Shown one piece after another: positions 9,634 to 21,224 of a stretch of DNA of 64,000 nucleotides (its first letter is position 1; each line of letters starts with the position of its first letter). The position numbers and the translations under genes are program-made. The notes under the pieces were generated by a model. The model did not search any database. It worked only from the letters and a program-made list of their open reading frames with translations, and was not told the DNA's origin. This DNA is from Mikania micrantha (lineage: Eukaryota > Streptophyta > Magnoliopsida > Asterales > Asteraceae), in contig CM018690.1 in assembly GCA_009363875.1 (NCBI GenBank), positions 3,212,788-3,276,787 of the forward strand. Direction: 5' to 3'.

Positions 9634-12600
9634 ATGGCCCCTAGAAGAGGTCGTTCTGCTAAAAATCTTCAAACTCAAGAATCCATTCAGGATCCACCTG
9701 TGAGTGGACCTAGTCTAAATGAAGCGGACGTTGCTCGTATAGCAGGTGACCAATTATCCGCTGTTCTTACGGGCATGTTGGCCCAATATCAAACAAATCG
9801 TGCTCCTGGCTCGGGTAGAGTCCATACGGAGCATAATGCTACAGGCGGACATGTTGAAACCTGCCATACGACTAATACCAACACAATCAATCCGGATCCT
9901 CCACAACGAGGATGCACTTATAAGTACTTCGCTTCTTGCAATCCCCCTACTTTTACGGGGAAGGAAGGAGCGTCAGGACTTTTGAAATGGATTGAGAGCA
10001 TGGAGACTAAGCTCAAGATCAGCCAGTGTTTGGCTGAACACAAAGTGTCTTATGCAGCTTGTTCACTGACAGACTCAGCATTGACCTGGTGGAATACCCA
10101 GGCAAAAACCTTGACCACGGCTGTTGTGGATGCTATGACTTGGGACGAGTTTAAAACTTTGATTCTGTCAGAATACTGTCCCATCACTGAAATCCAAAAG
10201 CTCCAAGAGGAATTTTGGAACCATTCTATGATCGGTGCTGATTGTTTGAAATATACCGATCGATTTCACGAATTAACATGTCTGCTGCCAAACATGTTTC
10301 CAACTGAGCAGGCTTTGATAGAAAAATATATCAAAGGTCTGGTACCTCAAATCAAGGGAATGGTCACGGCAGCTGAACCACGTACTTTGAAACATGCTAT
10401 CACCTTAACCACCAGGCTTACCGATGTTGCAGTAAGAAGTGGTACATTGACAGTGAAAGGTGAGTCAAGCAGCAGTCTGGCAACCACTACCCCCAGGATT
10501 GTTAAAGGGGTGAAACGAAAATGGGTTGGGAAAGGCAAACCAGGGGCTCTGGTGGAACCCAGCCGGAATGTGCAAATGGCAAAGGGATACATTGCCACAA
10601 CTTTGGAGAGAAAAGCCTATGTAGGGCAAGCACCTAAATGTCCTAAGTGCCCATTTCATCATGTGGGACCCTGCCCTGTTTGTAACAATTGTAACAAGGT
10701 CGGGCATTTCTCCAAATATTGCAATCTCCCTGTTCGCCGATCAAACCGAGGAACTCAACAACAACAACCACAACAAATCAACCGGTCGTGTTTCAGATGT
10801 GGAAGCCCAGATCACTTCATGAAAAACTGCCCTACCAACAACACCAACCAGGGCAATGAAGCAAGAGGAAGAGCCTTCCAGATAGGGGCGGAAGAGGCTC
10901 GACGTGATAACAACACCGTTACCGGTACGTTTCTTCTTAACAATCACTATGTATCTGTTCTTTTTGACACCGGAGCGGACAAAAGTTTTGTTTCCTCTGA
11001 TTTTGCTTCACTACTCGGATTGGCTGTTGATAACCTAACAAACCCTTACATCATTGAACTTGCTAATGGCAAGTCAATTATGACTAACAATGTGATTCAA
11101 GGGTGTTTATTGAATCTAAACGATCATCTTTTTAATATTGATCTTCTTCCTATTGAATTGGGAAGCTTTGATGTTGTTATTGGTATGGACTGGCTTTCAG
11201 AAAATCGAGTGGAAGTCATATGTCAAAATAAGATGATTCGTATTTCATTACCAAATGGTGATACACTTATGATACAAGGTGAAAGGGCTGGCAGGAAACT
11301 GAGTATCATATCATGTATGCAAGCTCGAAAGTGCTTAAGAAAGGGCTGTCAAGCCTTTTTAGCTTACGTGACTGAAAACAAACCACATCAAAAACGTATT
11401 GAAGACATTCCTGTAGTTCGAGAATATCCTGAAGTTTTTCCTGACGATATATCAGGATTACCCCCAGTGAGACAAGTTGAGTTTCGTATTGACTTAGTAC
11501 CAGGAGCAGCACCTATAGCTAAAGCTCCTTACCGATTGGCTCCATCGGAAATGCAAGAACTATCAAGTCAATTACAGGAACTTTTAGACAAAGGTTTCAT
11601 TAGACCGAGTTACTCACCTTGGGGCGCACCTATCCTTTTTGTGAAAAAGAAGGACGGTACTCTCAGGATGTGTATCGACTATCGGGAACTCAATAAATTG
11701 ACAATCAAAAATCGTTATCCACTACCCCGTATAGATGATCTATTCGATCAATTGCAAGGTGCTATTTATTTTTCAAAAATCGATCTCAGATCTGGATATC
11801 ATCAACTACGAATCCATGATGATGATGTTTCTAAAACAGCTTTTCGAACTCGATACGGGCATTATGAATTTTTAGTGATGCCCTTCGGGCTGACTAATGC
11901 GCCTGCAGTGTTTATGGATCTGATGAATCGTGTGTGTAGACCTTACTTGGATAAATTCGTGATTGTTTTTATTGACGACATTCTCATTTACTCCCGCAGT
12001 CAACAAGAACATGGGCAACACTTAAAACTGATCTTGGAACTTTTAGCACATGAGAAACTTTATGCCAAATTTTCCAAATGTGAGTTCTGGTTACGGGAAG
12101 TCCAGTTTCTTGGGCATGTAGTAAATGAAAATGGTATACAAGTGGATCCCAGCAAGATTGAAGCGAAAAAGCAATGGGAGACACCGAAAACCCCAACAGA
12201 GATTCGTCAATTCTTAGGGTTAGCGGGCTATTACAGAAGATTCATCAAGAACTTTTCAAAGATAGCCTTGCCTTTAACTACTCTAACCCAGAAAGATCAA
12301 AAGTTCATATGGGACTCTCAACAGGAGGAGGCATTTCAACTGTTAAAGCATAAACTTTGCAATGCACCTATTCTGGCACTACCAGAAGGCACAGAGAATT
12401 TCATAGTCTTCTGTGATGCCTCACGTCAAGGACTCGGGTGTGTGCTGATGCAGAACAACAAGGTGATTGCCTATGCTTCTCGGCAGCTAAAAGTGCACGA
12501 GAAGAATTACACCACTCATGATCTAGAACTTGGTGCAGTAGTGTTTGCACTCAAGATATGGAGACATTACTTGTACGGGACAAAGTGTACGGTCTATACA

Positions 12601-14214
12601 GATCACAAAAGTCTTCAACACATTCTAGATCAGAAAATGCTAAATATGCGACAAAGGCGATGGGTGGAACTTCTGAACGACTATGATTGCGAAATCCGTT
12701 ACCACCCAGGTAAAGCAAATGTTGTAGCCGATGCTTTAAGTCGCAAAGAGAGAGTCAAACCCATACGTGTGAAAGCACTGGAAATGACGATTCAAACTAG
12801 TCTAAACCCTCAAATACGTGAAACTCGACGGCAGGCCTTGCAAACAACAAATTACACCGATGAGAAATTACGAGGGTTAGATAAACAACTTAAAACCAAA
12901 ACGGATGGAATATTATATTTCAAAAACCGAGCATGGATCCCGGTACTTGGTAATATCAGACCAATTATCTTGGACGAAGCTCACAAGTCCAAATATTCTA
13001 TTCATCCAGGTGCTGACAAGATGTATAAAGATCTCAAAGACTTCTACTGGTGGCCTGGTATGAAGAAACAAATAGCAGAATATGTGAATAAATGCTTAAC
13101 GTGCCTTAAGGTTAAGGCAGAACATCAAAGACCATCTGGGCTATTGCAACAACCAGAAATCCCTATGTGGAAATGGGAACAAATTTCCATGGATTTCATC
13201 ACTAAATTACCCAGAACGGCGCATAACCATGATGCTATTTGGGTCATCGTAGATCGCCTTACCAAATCAGCACATTTCTTACCAATTCGGGAAGACTATT
13301 CCATGGACCGTCTAGCTAAACTTTACATCAACGAAATTGTAATGCGACATGGAGTGCCAATCTCTATTATTTCTGATAGAGATAGTCGATTTATGTCACG
13401 TTTTTGGCAAACTCTTCAACATGCCTTGGGTACACAGATCAACATGAGCACAGCTTATCATCCACAAACGGATGGGCAGACTGAACGTACAAATCAAACA
13501 TTAGAAGACATGCTTCGAAGCTGTGTAATTGATTTTGGAGGTAGCTGGGATACTCATCTGCCATTGGTTGAATTTTCTTATAATAACAGCTATCATACTA
13601 GTATCCAATGTGCTCCATTTGAAGCTTTGTACGGGCGCAAATGCCGATCTCCTGTGTGTTGGTCAGAAATTATTGGCCCGGAACTGATCCAGGAAACGAC
13701 TGATAAGATCGCGCTCATTCAGGAACGAATTAAAGCAGCATGCGATCGACAGAAGAGTTATGCTGATAATCGACGTAGACCACTCGAATTCCAGATTGGT
13801 GATAAAGTGATGCTAAAAGTCTCTCCCTGGAAAGGTATGTTCAGATTCGGAAAACGAGGAAAACTCTCACCAAGATTTGTAGGACCATTTACAATTCTTG
13901 AAAGGATTGGAATGGTAGCATACAGATTAGAGTTACCCTCAGAACTTAGTAACATACATGATGTGTTTCATGTCTCGAATCTGAAAAAGTGCCTATTGGA
14001 CGAATCACTAGTCATACCTCTTGATGAGATACACATTGCCGAAAACCTACAGTTCACGGAAGAACCAGTCGAAATAATGGATCGAGATGAAAAGACCCTC
14101 AAACGAAGTCGAATACCAATTGTAAAAGTCAAATGGAATTCTAAACGAGGGCCAGAGTACACTTGGGAACGTGAAGACCGCATGAAACAGAAGTATCCTC
14201 ATTTGTTTACATAG
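9634..14214 (+). CDS. gag-pol: B gag-pol polyprotein (intact)
   Basis: This is a 1526-aa polyprotein making capsid, protease, reverse transcriptase, RNase H and integrase in one frame. From ATG 9634 (product starts MAPRRGRSAKN) the order is: gag core (residues about 90-230); two zinc knuckles, CNNCNKVGHFSKYC and CFRCGSPDHFMKNC (350-410); protease with catalytic DTGA at 445; RT with FIDD (first D at 781); RNase H with FCDAS near 927; H2C2 integrase finger near 1125-1165; and integrase catalytic D1187, D1248 and E1284 (D-35-E). The tail RRGPEYTWERED-like chromodomain end is typical of Tekay/Del elements. An in-frame ATG at 9589 would add 15 residues. No stop or frameshift is present, so with the identical LTRs this copy is probably still competent. 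Confidence 0.95.
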   Translation: MAPRRGRSAKNLQTQESIQDPPVSGPSLNEADVARIAGDQLSAVLTGMLAQYQTNRAPGSGRVHTEHNATGGHVETCHTTNTNTINPDPPQRGCTYKYFASCNPPTFTGKEGASGLLKWIESMETKLKISQCLAEHKVSYAACSLTDSALTWWNTQAKTLTTAVVDAMTWDEFKTLILSEYCPITEIQKLQEEFWNHSMIGADCLKYTDRFHELTCLLPNMFPTEQALIEKYIKGLVPQIKGMVTAAEPRTLKHAITLTTRLTDVAVRSGTLTVKGESSSSLATTTPRIVKGVKRKWVGKGKPGALVEPSRNVQMAKGYIATTLERKAYVGQAPKCPKCPFHHVGPCPVCNNCNKVGHFSKYCNLPVRRSNRGTQQQQPQQINRSCFRCGSPDHFMKNCPTNNTNQGNEARGRAFQIGAEEARRDNNTVTGTFLLNNHYVSVLFDTGADKSFVSSDFASLLGLAVDNLTNPYIIELANGKSIMTNNVIQGCLLNLNDHLFNIDLLPIELGSFDVVIGMDWLSENRVEVICQNKMIRISLPNGDTLMIQGERAGRKLSIISCMQARKCLRKGCQAFLAYVTENKPHQKRIEDIPVVREYPEVFPDDISGLPPVRQVEFRIDLVPGAAPIAKAPYRLAPSEMQELSSQLQELLDKGFIRPSYSPWGAPILFVKKKDGTLRMCIDYRELNKLTIKNRYPLPRIDDLFDQLQGAIYFSKIDLRSGYHQLRIHDDDVSKTAFRTRYGHYEFLVMPFGLTNAPAVFMDLMNRVCRPYLDKFVIVFIDDILIYSRSQQEHGQHLKLILELLAHEKLYAKFSKCEFWLREVQFLGHVVNENGIQVDPSKIEAKKQWETPKTPTEIRQFLGLAGYYRRFIKNFSKIALPLTTLTQKDQKFIWDSQQEEAFQLLKHKLCNAPILALPEGTENFIVFCDASRQGLGCVLMQNNKVIAYASRQLKVHEKNYTTHDLELGAVVFALKIWRHYLYGTKCTVYTDHKSLQHILDQKMLNMRQRRWVELLNDYDCEIRYHPGKANVVADALSRKERVKPIRVKALEMTIQTSLNPQIRETRRQALQTTNYTDEKLRGLDKQLKTKTDGILYFKNRAWIPVLGNIRPIILDEAHKSKYSIHPGADKMYKDLKDFYWWPGMKKQIAEYVNKCLTCLKVKAEHQRPSGLLQQPEIPMWKWEQISMDFITKLPRTAHNHDAIWVIVDRLTKSAHFLPIREDYSMDRLAKLYINEIVMRHGVPISIISDRDSRFMSRFWQTLQHALGTQINMSTAYHPQTDGQTERTNQTLEDMLRSCVIDFGGSWDTHLPLVEFSYNNSYHTSIQCAPFEALYGRKCRSPVCWSEIIGPELIQETTDKIALIQERIKAACDRQKSYADNRRRPLEFQIGDKVMLKVSPWKGMFRFGKRGKLSPRFVGPFTILERIGMVAYRLELPSELSNIHDVFHVSNLKKCLLDESLVIPLDEIHIAENLQFTEEPVEIMDRDEKTLKRSRIPIVKVKWNSKRGPEYTWEREDRMKQKYPHLFT

Positions 14215-14240
14215 GCGATCAAACTGTAGGAGTTAAAGCA

Positions 14241-14275
14241 AATTTCGGGACGAAATTTCTGTAACAGGAGGAGAC
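14241..14275 (+). other. B pre-PPT dyad and polypurine tract
   Basis: AATTTCG-GGA-CGAAATT (14241-14257) is a perfect 7+3+7 dyad and is followed by the purine-rich AACAGGAGGAGAC abutting the 3' LTR. D elements have the same dyad with 8-base arms at 47968-47986 and 56701-56719. Confidence 0.7.
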
Positions 14276-15651
14276 TGTGACAATTGCAGGTAAACATTAC
14301 GTCATCAATAACACGAGCACGTTTGGTCGTTTTAGGAATCTGTGTTAAATTGATGATTTTAATCATTACAGGTTTAAAGTGTGCGAGAAATTGGGAACAT
14401 GGGAGAAAACCGTGCGTGAAACCGAGTTACGGATTGCCCGGAATCGAAAAACGAAGAAAAAAAATTCTAAGTAATGGTCGAATGGACTCACCGCGGTACG
14501 CGGAGGTGGGCTTAGAATCCTCCGCGGTACGCGATGGTTGCAAAATATCTAAGATTCCTCCGGATTTCTTCGCGGTACGCGAAGCCTTTTTGGGCTTCTG
14601 GTCGCGGTACGCGACGGATGTGGCGGTGCAGTGAGCTGATCTACTTCATTAGATTTCATGCAAAGTTAAACATTTATTTCTCATTTCGAATCCAGACGAA
14701 GAACACACATAAACTACCATCCAATCTTCATTTTCAAGGCTTCTGAAGCTAAGGATCGCACCAGGGATTATCATAACAAGTTCTGATCGTTATTTTGAAG
14801 TCAGAAATCCGTCTGATTAGAATCACCCTTTACTATCAAGTCTTGTGATATTCTGCTACATTTGTATTATCAGGTGAGTTTCATACAACCCCTTTTCTTT
14901 TACTGTTTTCTTAACATCGGGGTGACTATTATGAAATCTTTATCAAACGTGTGATATGTTTAGTAACAATTGCAATACCGGCTTGCATGTGGGTGTCATG
15001 GGATTATGACTATTTTCTGTGTACAACAAAAGTCCTCAAAACCAACTGTATCTGGTTAACCCATGTGGGGCCGAATGTGTGGACAAAGATAGTACTATCG
15101 GGCTGACAACCCCATTCATGGATAGATAGCGTCTACCCTTGTGTGAATGCTTGTCACCATTCCTGGTATCGACTTGATGTAGTGAGACATTGAGTTAGAG
15201 GCACGGAGTTTAACTTCGGTTATTTTCTAGACTGGACTGTCAGAAAGGATCTGGATACGGGTCACATGATTATTCACTTATGTTAATGTGTATCATTGAC
15301 TTTACTATCATATCATATTGTATCGAGTCTTATTTATGAACTCACCAGTTTTTATACTGATATTTTAAACTTTAAATCTTTTACAGGTAATCAGTACCAA
15401 CGGTGAGGAAACAACTGTGCACGCACCATGTAATTAGGACTTGGGATGTAATAGAAGGAACTTAAGTTGTGAACGGATATTCAGGACATGTAATAAATAT
15501 TTGTCGTGATTTGTAATTAGTGCTTTTCTTAACTATGTGTGTTATGATACCGGATCAAGTAAGTCACCCCTCACCTTCGAGACTTCGCCGCTATGCTTCC
15601 GCTACCTTTAAGGATGACGTCGTCTGGTGACGCGGAGGTGGGGGTGTGACA
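14276..15651 (+). repeat. B 3' LTR
   Basis: It is the same length (1376 bp) as the 5' LTR and shows no difference on reading through. Intron-like signals fall at 14874 and 15386. Confidence 0.95.
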
Positions 15652-15719
15652 ATATAGGTTGCCGGTGACCGACGTGCCTACTACTCGAGGAGCTTACGCT
15701 TACTACTTTCATCTCTAAG

Positions 15720-16195
15720 GTGAGTTTACGACCCCTCCTTACTCTTTTACAAGATTTTCAAATAGGGGGAGAATACTTGTTAAATCGAGTCAAACATTTA
15801 TACTTGTACAAACAAATTGTGTATACTGGTTTATTGGACAAACATAAGTGTTGTATCGTAATAAGCCCTCGCAAAGTCTTACCGTTAATGTATAAACAAC
15901 GAGGTGAGTTTGAATAGATCTATTTGGGTGTGACGAGCCCCGCGTGGCGAAAATGTTGACTGGGGGTCATAACACGTGAAATCTCGACCTATCTTGCTAT
16001 GTTATTACGAGACATAGCGGAGGCAAGGACTAACAAGTCTAGTTTCGGTAGTGACACACTGACACTTGGAGCCTAGGGCTCGGGACTAACATTACGTAAA
16101 TAGTATGACACATGATTTCTGAATTGCAATGTTTATCAAAACCTGTGAACTCACCAACCATTGTGTTGACACTTTTTCTAAACTTGTATTCTCAG
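15720..16195 (+). promoter_or_regulatory. LTR A: intron-like segment
   Basis: AAG|GTGAGTTTA (donor) and GTATTCTCAG|GTAAC (acceptor) bound 476 bp. Equivalent donor/acceptor pairs occur in B (7204-7716) and D (41422-41877, 50154-50609, 58887-59342). Splicing is inferred from consensus and conservation only. Confidence 0.5.
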
Positions 16196-16335
16196 GTAAC
16201 TAGCAAGCTATGGATAACAGGAATGCACACGATAAGAGACGAGCATTAGGAACCGCATGCATTTCTGTCATATTATTTGAAAACAATTTTATTTATGTTA
16301 TGTATTGATACAATGTTTTGATCTGACAATTTCTG

Positions 16336-16470
16336 ATTCCGCTGCATTTGTTAAACTCATTTTATTTTCCGCTGCATGTTATGATAACTATGTTTTTCCG
16401 CTGCAAACTATTTGTCAAGTGTATGTGTCAAACATTGGATTTGTAAACGCATATAGAGGTGTTCTATATG
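16336..16470 (+). repeat. LTR A: TTCCGCTGCA repeats and terminal hairpin
   Basis: TTCCGCTGCA-type motifs occur three times between 16336 and 16410. CATATAGA (16450-16457) and TCTATATG (16463-16470) form an 8+5+8 stem-loop about 75 bp from the LTR end. D LTRs have the same hairpin with a different loop (42120-42142). Confidence 0.5.
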
Positions 16471-16544
16471 ACCTTGAGCTGTGATTCTGGACATGTCACA
16501 TCCACGTGGACATACACCACGAGTGGGAATTTGGGGGTGTGACA

Positions 16545-16789
16545 GTAAACGGGTTATGGTTGATCATGATACTCCAAAAATTGTTTTTAATAAACAATCC
16601 AAGCCATCTTCAGTGTATTTAAAGAAATCTTTTGGCAAAAACACTGTTTGGATGGCCAAGTCCTCAGAAACTCGTGTTTCTAAACCTCTTGAAAAATTCA
16701 ACTCAGATGGACAATGGATTGAGATGAAAATCCTGGACTCTTTGGGTCAACCCAAGACTGTAAAGGCTTGGGTTCCCAAATTCAACTAA
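16545..16789 (+). pseudogene. gag: S1 gag, second part
   Basis: This is the continuation of S1 gag after solo LTR A. The insertion plus TSD is a multiple of three (12012 bp), so the frame is kept. It ends KAWVPKFN followed by two stops (TAATAA, 16787-16792). The S2 gag also ends KAWVP..N and a stop, so this terminus is shared and ancestral. Confidence 0.75.
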
Positions 16790-16795
16790 TAATTT

Positions 16796-19700
16796 GTGTA
16801 TGTGCATGTTGCCCCAAATGCTGCTCTTAACAGCTCTTGGATTGTTGATAGTGGGGCATCAAGGCACATGATTAGAGACATATCTCTTCTTTTCGATGTT
16901 CATTCTATTAAAGGAGGGTATGTAGCTTTTGTTGGTGACAAAGGCGGGTTTATTACTGGAGAGGGAATTCTTTCAAACGGTAAAGTTTCATTTGACAAGG
17001 TCAGATAGGTGAAGCAGCGGAGAACAATCTACTTTCAGTCTCACATATTTGTGACAAGAAGTACAAATTTCTGTTTGATGATTCTAGCTGCTACATTCTC
17101 AAGCTAGGCATTACAATTCCTGAAGACTGGATTCTGATGTCTGCTCCGAGAAAGCAAGATTTGTATGTTCTCAACATGGCCACAGCTTCAACTACATCTT
17201 CTACTGCTTCATGTTTTATGTCCAAGGCTACAGAGAAAGATTCTATCATTTGGCATAAGAAGATTGGTCATTTGAGTTTAAGGAAGATGAATCATCTGGT
17301 TCACTACAATCTGGTTGAGGGAGTGAGTTTGAAGAACTTCAAGCTATCTGATGTCTGTGTTTCTTGCAAGAAGGGAAAGCAAACAAAGCAGTCTCACAAA
17401 CCTAAGAAGTTTCATTCAATTACTGTTGCACTTGAGCTTCTCCACATGGTTCTCTTTGGTCCTGTCAATCGCAACAGCATTGCTGGAGATCAATACTGCT
17501 TAGTCATTACTGATGAGTACTACAGATACTCTTGGGTGTTCTTTATGAAGGAGAAATCAGAAACATTTGAATGTGTTCAAGTTCTGGTAACTAAGCTTGA
17601 ATCATTGTATAAGCTCAAGGTTCGCAGGCTCAGAATAGATAATGAGACTGAATTCAAGAATCACAATATGGAAACTTTCTGCAATGAACATGGTATTATT
17701 CAGCAGTTCAGTGCTCCATATGTCCCTCAGATGAATGGTGTTGCTAAGCGAAAGAACAGAACATTAATTGAGGCTGCTAGGACTATGCTTGCTGATTCCT
17801 CTCTACCGGTTCAATTCTGGAACGAAGCTGTTGCTAATGCTTTTTATACTTTGAACCGGGTATTGATTGTGATGAGACATGGGAAGACCTGCTTTGAATT
17901 GCTCCATAACAGAAAGCCAAATCTTAAGTATCTTGAACCATTTGGTGCTCCATGCACGATGCTTAAGAAACATGAGCAAGGCAAGTTCAATGAAAATGTG
18001 GAAGAAGGTTACTTTCTTGGGTACATCACTCCAAATAAGCGAGTCTATAATAGATCAACTCACAATGTGGAGGAGTGGTACCATGTAGATGTCCAGAAAT
18101 ATTCTATGCCACCACCTGGAAAGGGTCCTGATTGGATGCTCAACTATTCTGATTTATTTGACTCTTCCAACATGCCTCCCATGTATTCTGATGAAGTTGT
18201 TGCTGTTCAGATGATGTATGATGCACAAAATGCACCTAATGAACCAGTGCAACATTCTTCAGTTCAAGCTCCAGTGCAGGCAAATGATGACAGTTCAAAC
18301 TCAGATGATAATCACTCTCATCCAGATGTTCCAGAACCAGATGTTCATAATATTGTACCTGCTCTTGAGGATCTCAATATAAACAATCTTGATCCATAGG
18401 TTGAGGTGCCTGCTCATCCTGTTGGCAGAATTAACAAAATTCATCCTCAAGACAATATTATTGGAAATCCGACTGAGGAGTGAAGACCAAAAATCAGTTA
18501 TCTTCAGGTGGTCTTGCTGATATACTTGACCTTGCGGATGTGAATTTTTGTGCACATTCTTGCTTTATCTCGCAAGTTGAACCCAAAACTATAAATGAAG
18601 CTTTGAAATAAGAATCTTGGGTAGATGCCATGCAAGAGGAGTTACTGCAGTTTAAGAAACTTGGTGTTTGGCAGCTTGTTGATAGACCCAAGGGTGAAAA
18701 AGTTATTGGCACAAGATGGATTCTGCGATGCAAACGAGATGATCATGGCATTATGGTTCACAATAAAGCACGTCTGGTGGTTCAAGGTTTTAGACAGATT
18801 GAAGGGATTTACTACAATGAAGTTTTTGCACCGGTTGCTCGTCTTGAAGCAATCCGAATCTTTCTAGCCTATGCATCCTTCAAAAAGTTCAAAGTTTATC
18901 AGGTCGATGTTAAGAGTTCATTTATTCATGGTGTGATTAGTGAAGTTGTGTATGTCAATCAACCTCCCGGGTTTGAAGATCCATTGCATCGTGGCCAAGT
19001 CTACAAACTAGACAAGGCCTTGTATGGATTGCACCAAGCTCCGCGAGCGTGGTACGAGACACTGTCTACTCACCTTCTGAACAACGGGTTCAGAAGTGGT
19101 CTCATTGACTGTACTTTATTCATTAGAGAGATGGATGGGGAATTGCTCTTGGTGCAAGTTTATGTGGATGATATCATCTTTGGATCCACAAATGATGTTC
19201 TGTGCAAGGATTTTGAAAAAGTTATGAAAGACAAGTTCGAGATAAGTTCCATGGGAGAGATGAAATTTTTTCTGGGATTGCAGGTGGATCAATCTGAGGC
19301 AGGAATCTTCATTCATCAGACCAAATATGTTGGTGACATTCTGAGCCGGTTCAGTATGTTGGATGCAAAACCTGCTGGTACCCCACTGGCTGTTAATCAT
19401 GGGATTACGCCTTACGAAAAGGGGAAGTTAATCGATGCTACTATGTACCGAGGAATGATCAGATCTCTTATGTATCTCTTATGCAAAACCTGTGTGCTCG
19501 TTATCAGTCAAAGCCAAGAGTTTCTCATCTTATTGCTGTGAAGAGGATTTTGCGTTATCTGAAGGGTACTCCGGATCTGGGCTTATGGTACCCTGATGAT
19601 GATAACTTTGATCTAACTGCTTACAGTGATTCAGATTATGGTGGATGCAAAAGAGACTTCAAGTCAACATCTGCAGGGTGTCAGTTCTTTGGAAAACGCC

Positions 19701-19863
19701 TAGTTACCTAGCAGTGCAAGAAGCAGACGTCGGTGTCTACTTCAACATGTGAAGCAGAATACATTGCAGCTGCTAGTTGTTTTTCTCAAATCATCTGGAT
19801 TCAGCAACAACTCAGGGACTATGGGTTACAGTTTTCTTACACTCCTATATTTGTTGATAACAC
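16796..19863 (+). pseudogene. pol: S1 pol, main part (protease, integrase, RT, RNase H)
   Basis: This is a degenerate copia pol. The protease motif DSGASRHM lies near 16848, then comes the GAG-pre-integrase HHCC region (about 17250-17400). The integrase core follows, but the first catalytic Asp has become Val (HMVLFGPV, codon 17449) and the catalytic Glu has become Lys (VAKRKNR, codon 17746). RT with an intact YVDD lies near 19160. Stops occur at 17006, 18397, 18481 and 18610 and in RNase H near 19709. A small deletion with a frameshift lies near 19475. Solo LTR E interrupts RNase H after 19863. It is non-functional. Confidence 0.85.
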
Positions 19864-21224
19864 TGAATCGACTTTCCCGTCGGGCGGAAGGCTCTCGGGG
19901 CGCGATATCGTTTAATAATCAAAGTGATCAGATTGATTACATGGCACATGATATATAAATGAGAAATGCTAACATGACATTGATACAGAATTACAAAGTT
20001 AAATTACATTGTTATGTTCATAATTTAACTAAGTAATTCTACCAAAAAGAATCAATGATTTTCTATCTTGTATCTGCACAAGATTTACAAAAGATGATTC
20101 ATAGTTTTGTCATTCAAAATATGCACAACACAAAATGAAGCTAGGTCTTCTAAAAGTCCACTAGCTTAATCCCTGAATGCTGGTAAACCTGTTCGTCACC
20201 TGAGAAAACATGCATTTAAACAAACTCAACACTAGGTTGGTGAGTTCATAAGTTTAGTAATTGAAAACCTTGATTTGTTAACATTCACAATCACAAAGTT
20301 ATACACAAGGCTCATTTCTGTTTGTTTCCTTTGTCTCACACAATGGCCTCTCCATAGTTATATTTACAAGTAGTATTTCATCCCATTAGTTATGCTTATA
20401 TATAGGGCATACGTAGGGGAACAAGCCCCAGCCGACATCCCACCACATACTTAACAGAATTCACCAAAACTTGTAATACAACTATGGATACCCATTTCCA
20501 TGTCACATGTGTTCAGCCCATTTGATAATCACCCATAAGATTTGTATCCATCACCCAATGTGTTATATAGATAGAATAATAGGATATGAGGGATTAAAGT
20601 TACCCAAACCGAAGTGTTGATAAACCCTCAGTGTTTTAAAGAAAATAGATTTATCCAATCTTATCCTTGTTATTATTCTCTCGTTTGTAGGGTTAACTGT
20701 AATTCACTTCTAATAATAGGAGTGATAGCTAACCTATTGATATTTTTCTCATCTTGGAATGCATAGAGCCTAAATGGGATCCATTGTGATCCTCACGTAA
20801 TCTGATCACAATGCATCCAATTTACCTCTATCACATTTGTGTTCTCATAGCCTTCAACGAAACTATTACCAGTAAGGTGACATGAGAGAAAATCAATTTC
20901 TCAGTCTACTAGATAATAGAATCGAAGGATTAATTACAATTATTTACTGTAGATTAATATCACAATGTGTCGTTTACCAAACCTGACTTGCGTCGCCCTG
21001 TTACCGGTCATACGTTACCGACCAATGATAAAATACGATCAACGTACCGACCTCAGTCGCCGGCGGTTTGTCAAACCTATGGTACCACTACGATATCGTC
21101 GGTTTAGTCGCACTAAATTAACTGGTAAACGATTCTCTAGAAGGGACTTACAATGGAATATGATCTCATGAACACATGAGTGTTGTGATATAATACAGAC
21201 AGTTTAATAGTAATCAATTGTTGT

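Larger units (their letters stand above)
6606..15651 (+). mobile_element. B: complete gypsy (chromovirus, Tekay/Del-like) element
   Basis: The element is 9046 bp with 1376-bp LTRs that look identical by eye, TSD ATATA (6601-6605 and 15652-15656), PBS at 7985-7996 and a purine tract at 14263-14275. It encodes a small ORF and then one open gag-pol. It lies inside solo LTR A, in the same orientation. Identical LTRs mean a very recent insertion, because both LTRs are copied from one template. The C-terminus of pol resembles the chromodomain tail of Tekay/Del elements, so the clade call is inferred. Confidence 0.95.
4538..16544 (+). mobile_element. A: gypsy solo LTR, split by element B
   Basis: It starts TGTGACACC at 4538, ends GGTGTGACA at 16544 and is flanked by the TSD GTAAA (4533-4537 and 16545-16549). 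Removing nested B (6606-15651) and its duplicated ATATA leaves about 2956 bp. That matches in size and order the single LTRs of array D (2933-2943 bp), to which it is clearly but distantly related. With no internal domain and intact TSDs it is a solo LTR, the usual product of LTR-LTR recombination. Confidence 0.9.

Noticed and set aside
4538..16544. A as a complete gypsy element with B as its internal region
   Set aside because: B has its own TSD ATATA, LTRs and PBS; the A sequence on either side sums to one LTR only.
20985..21125. TTACCGG/CGACC-rich stretch in E as a host promoter
   Set aside because: It lies within the TSD-bounded solo LTR and no adjacent gene exists.
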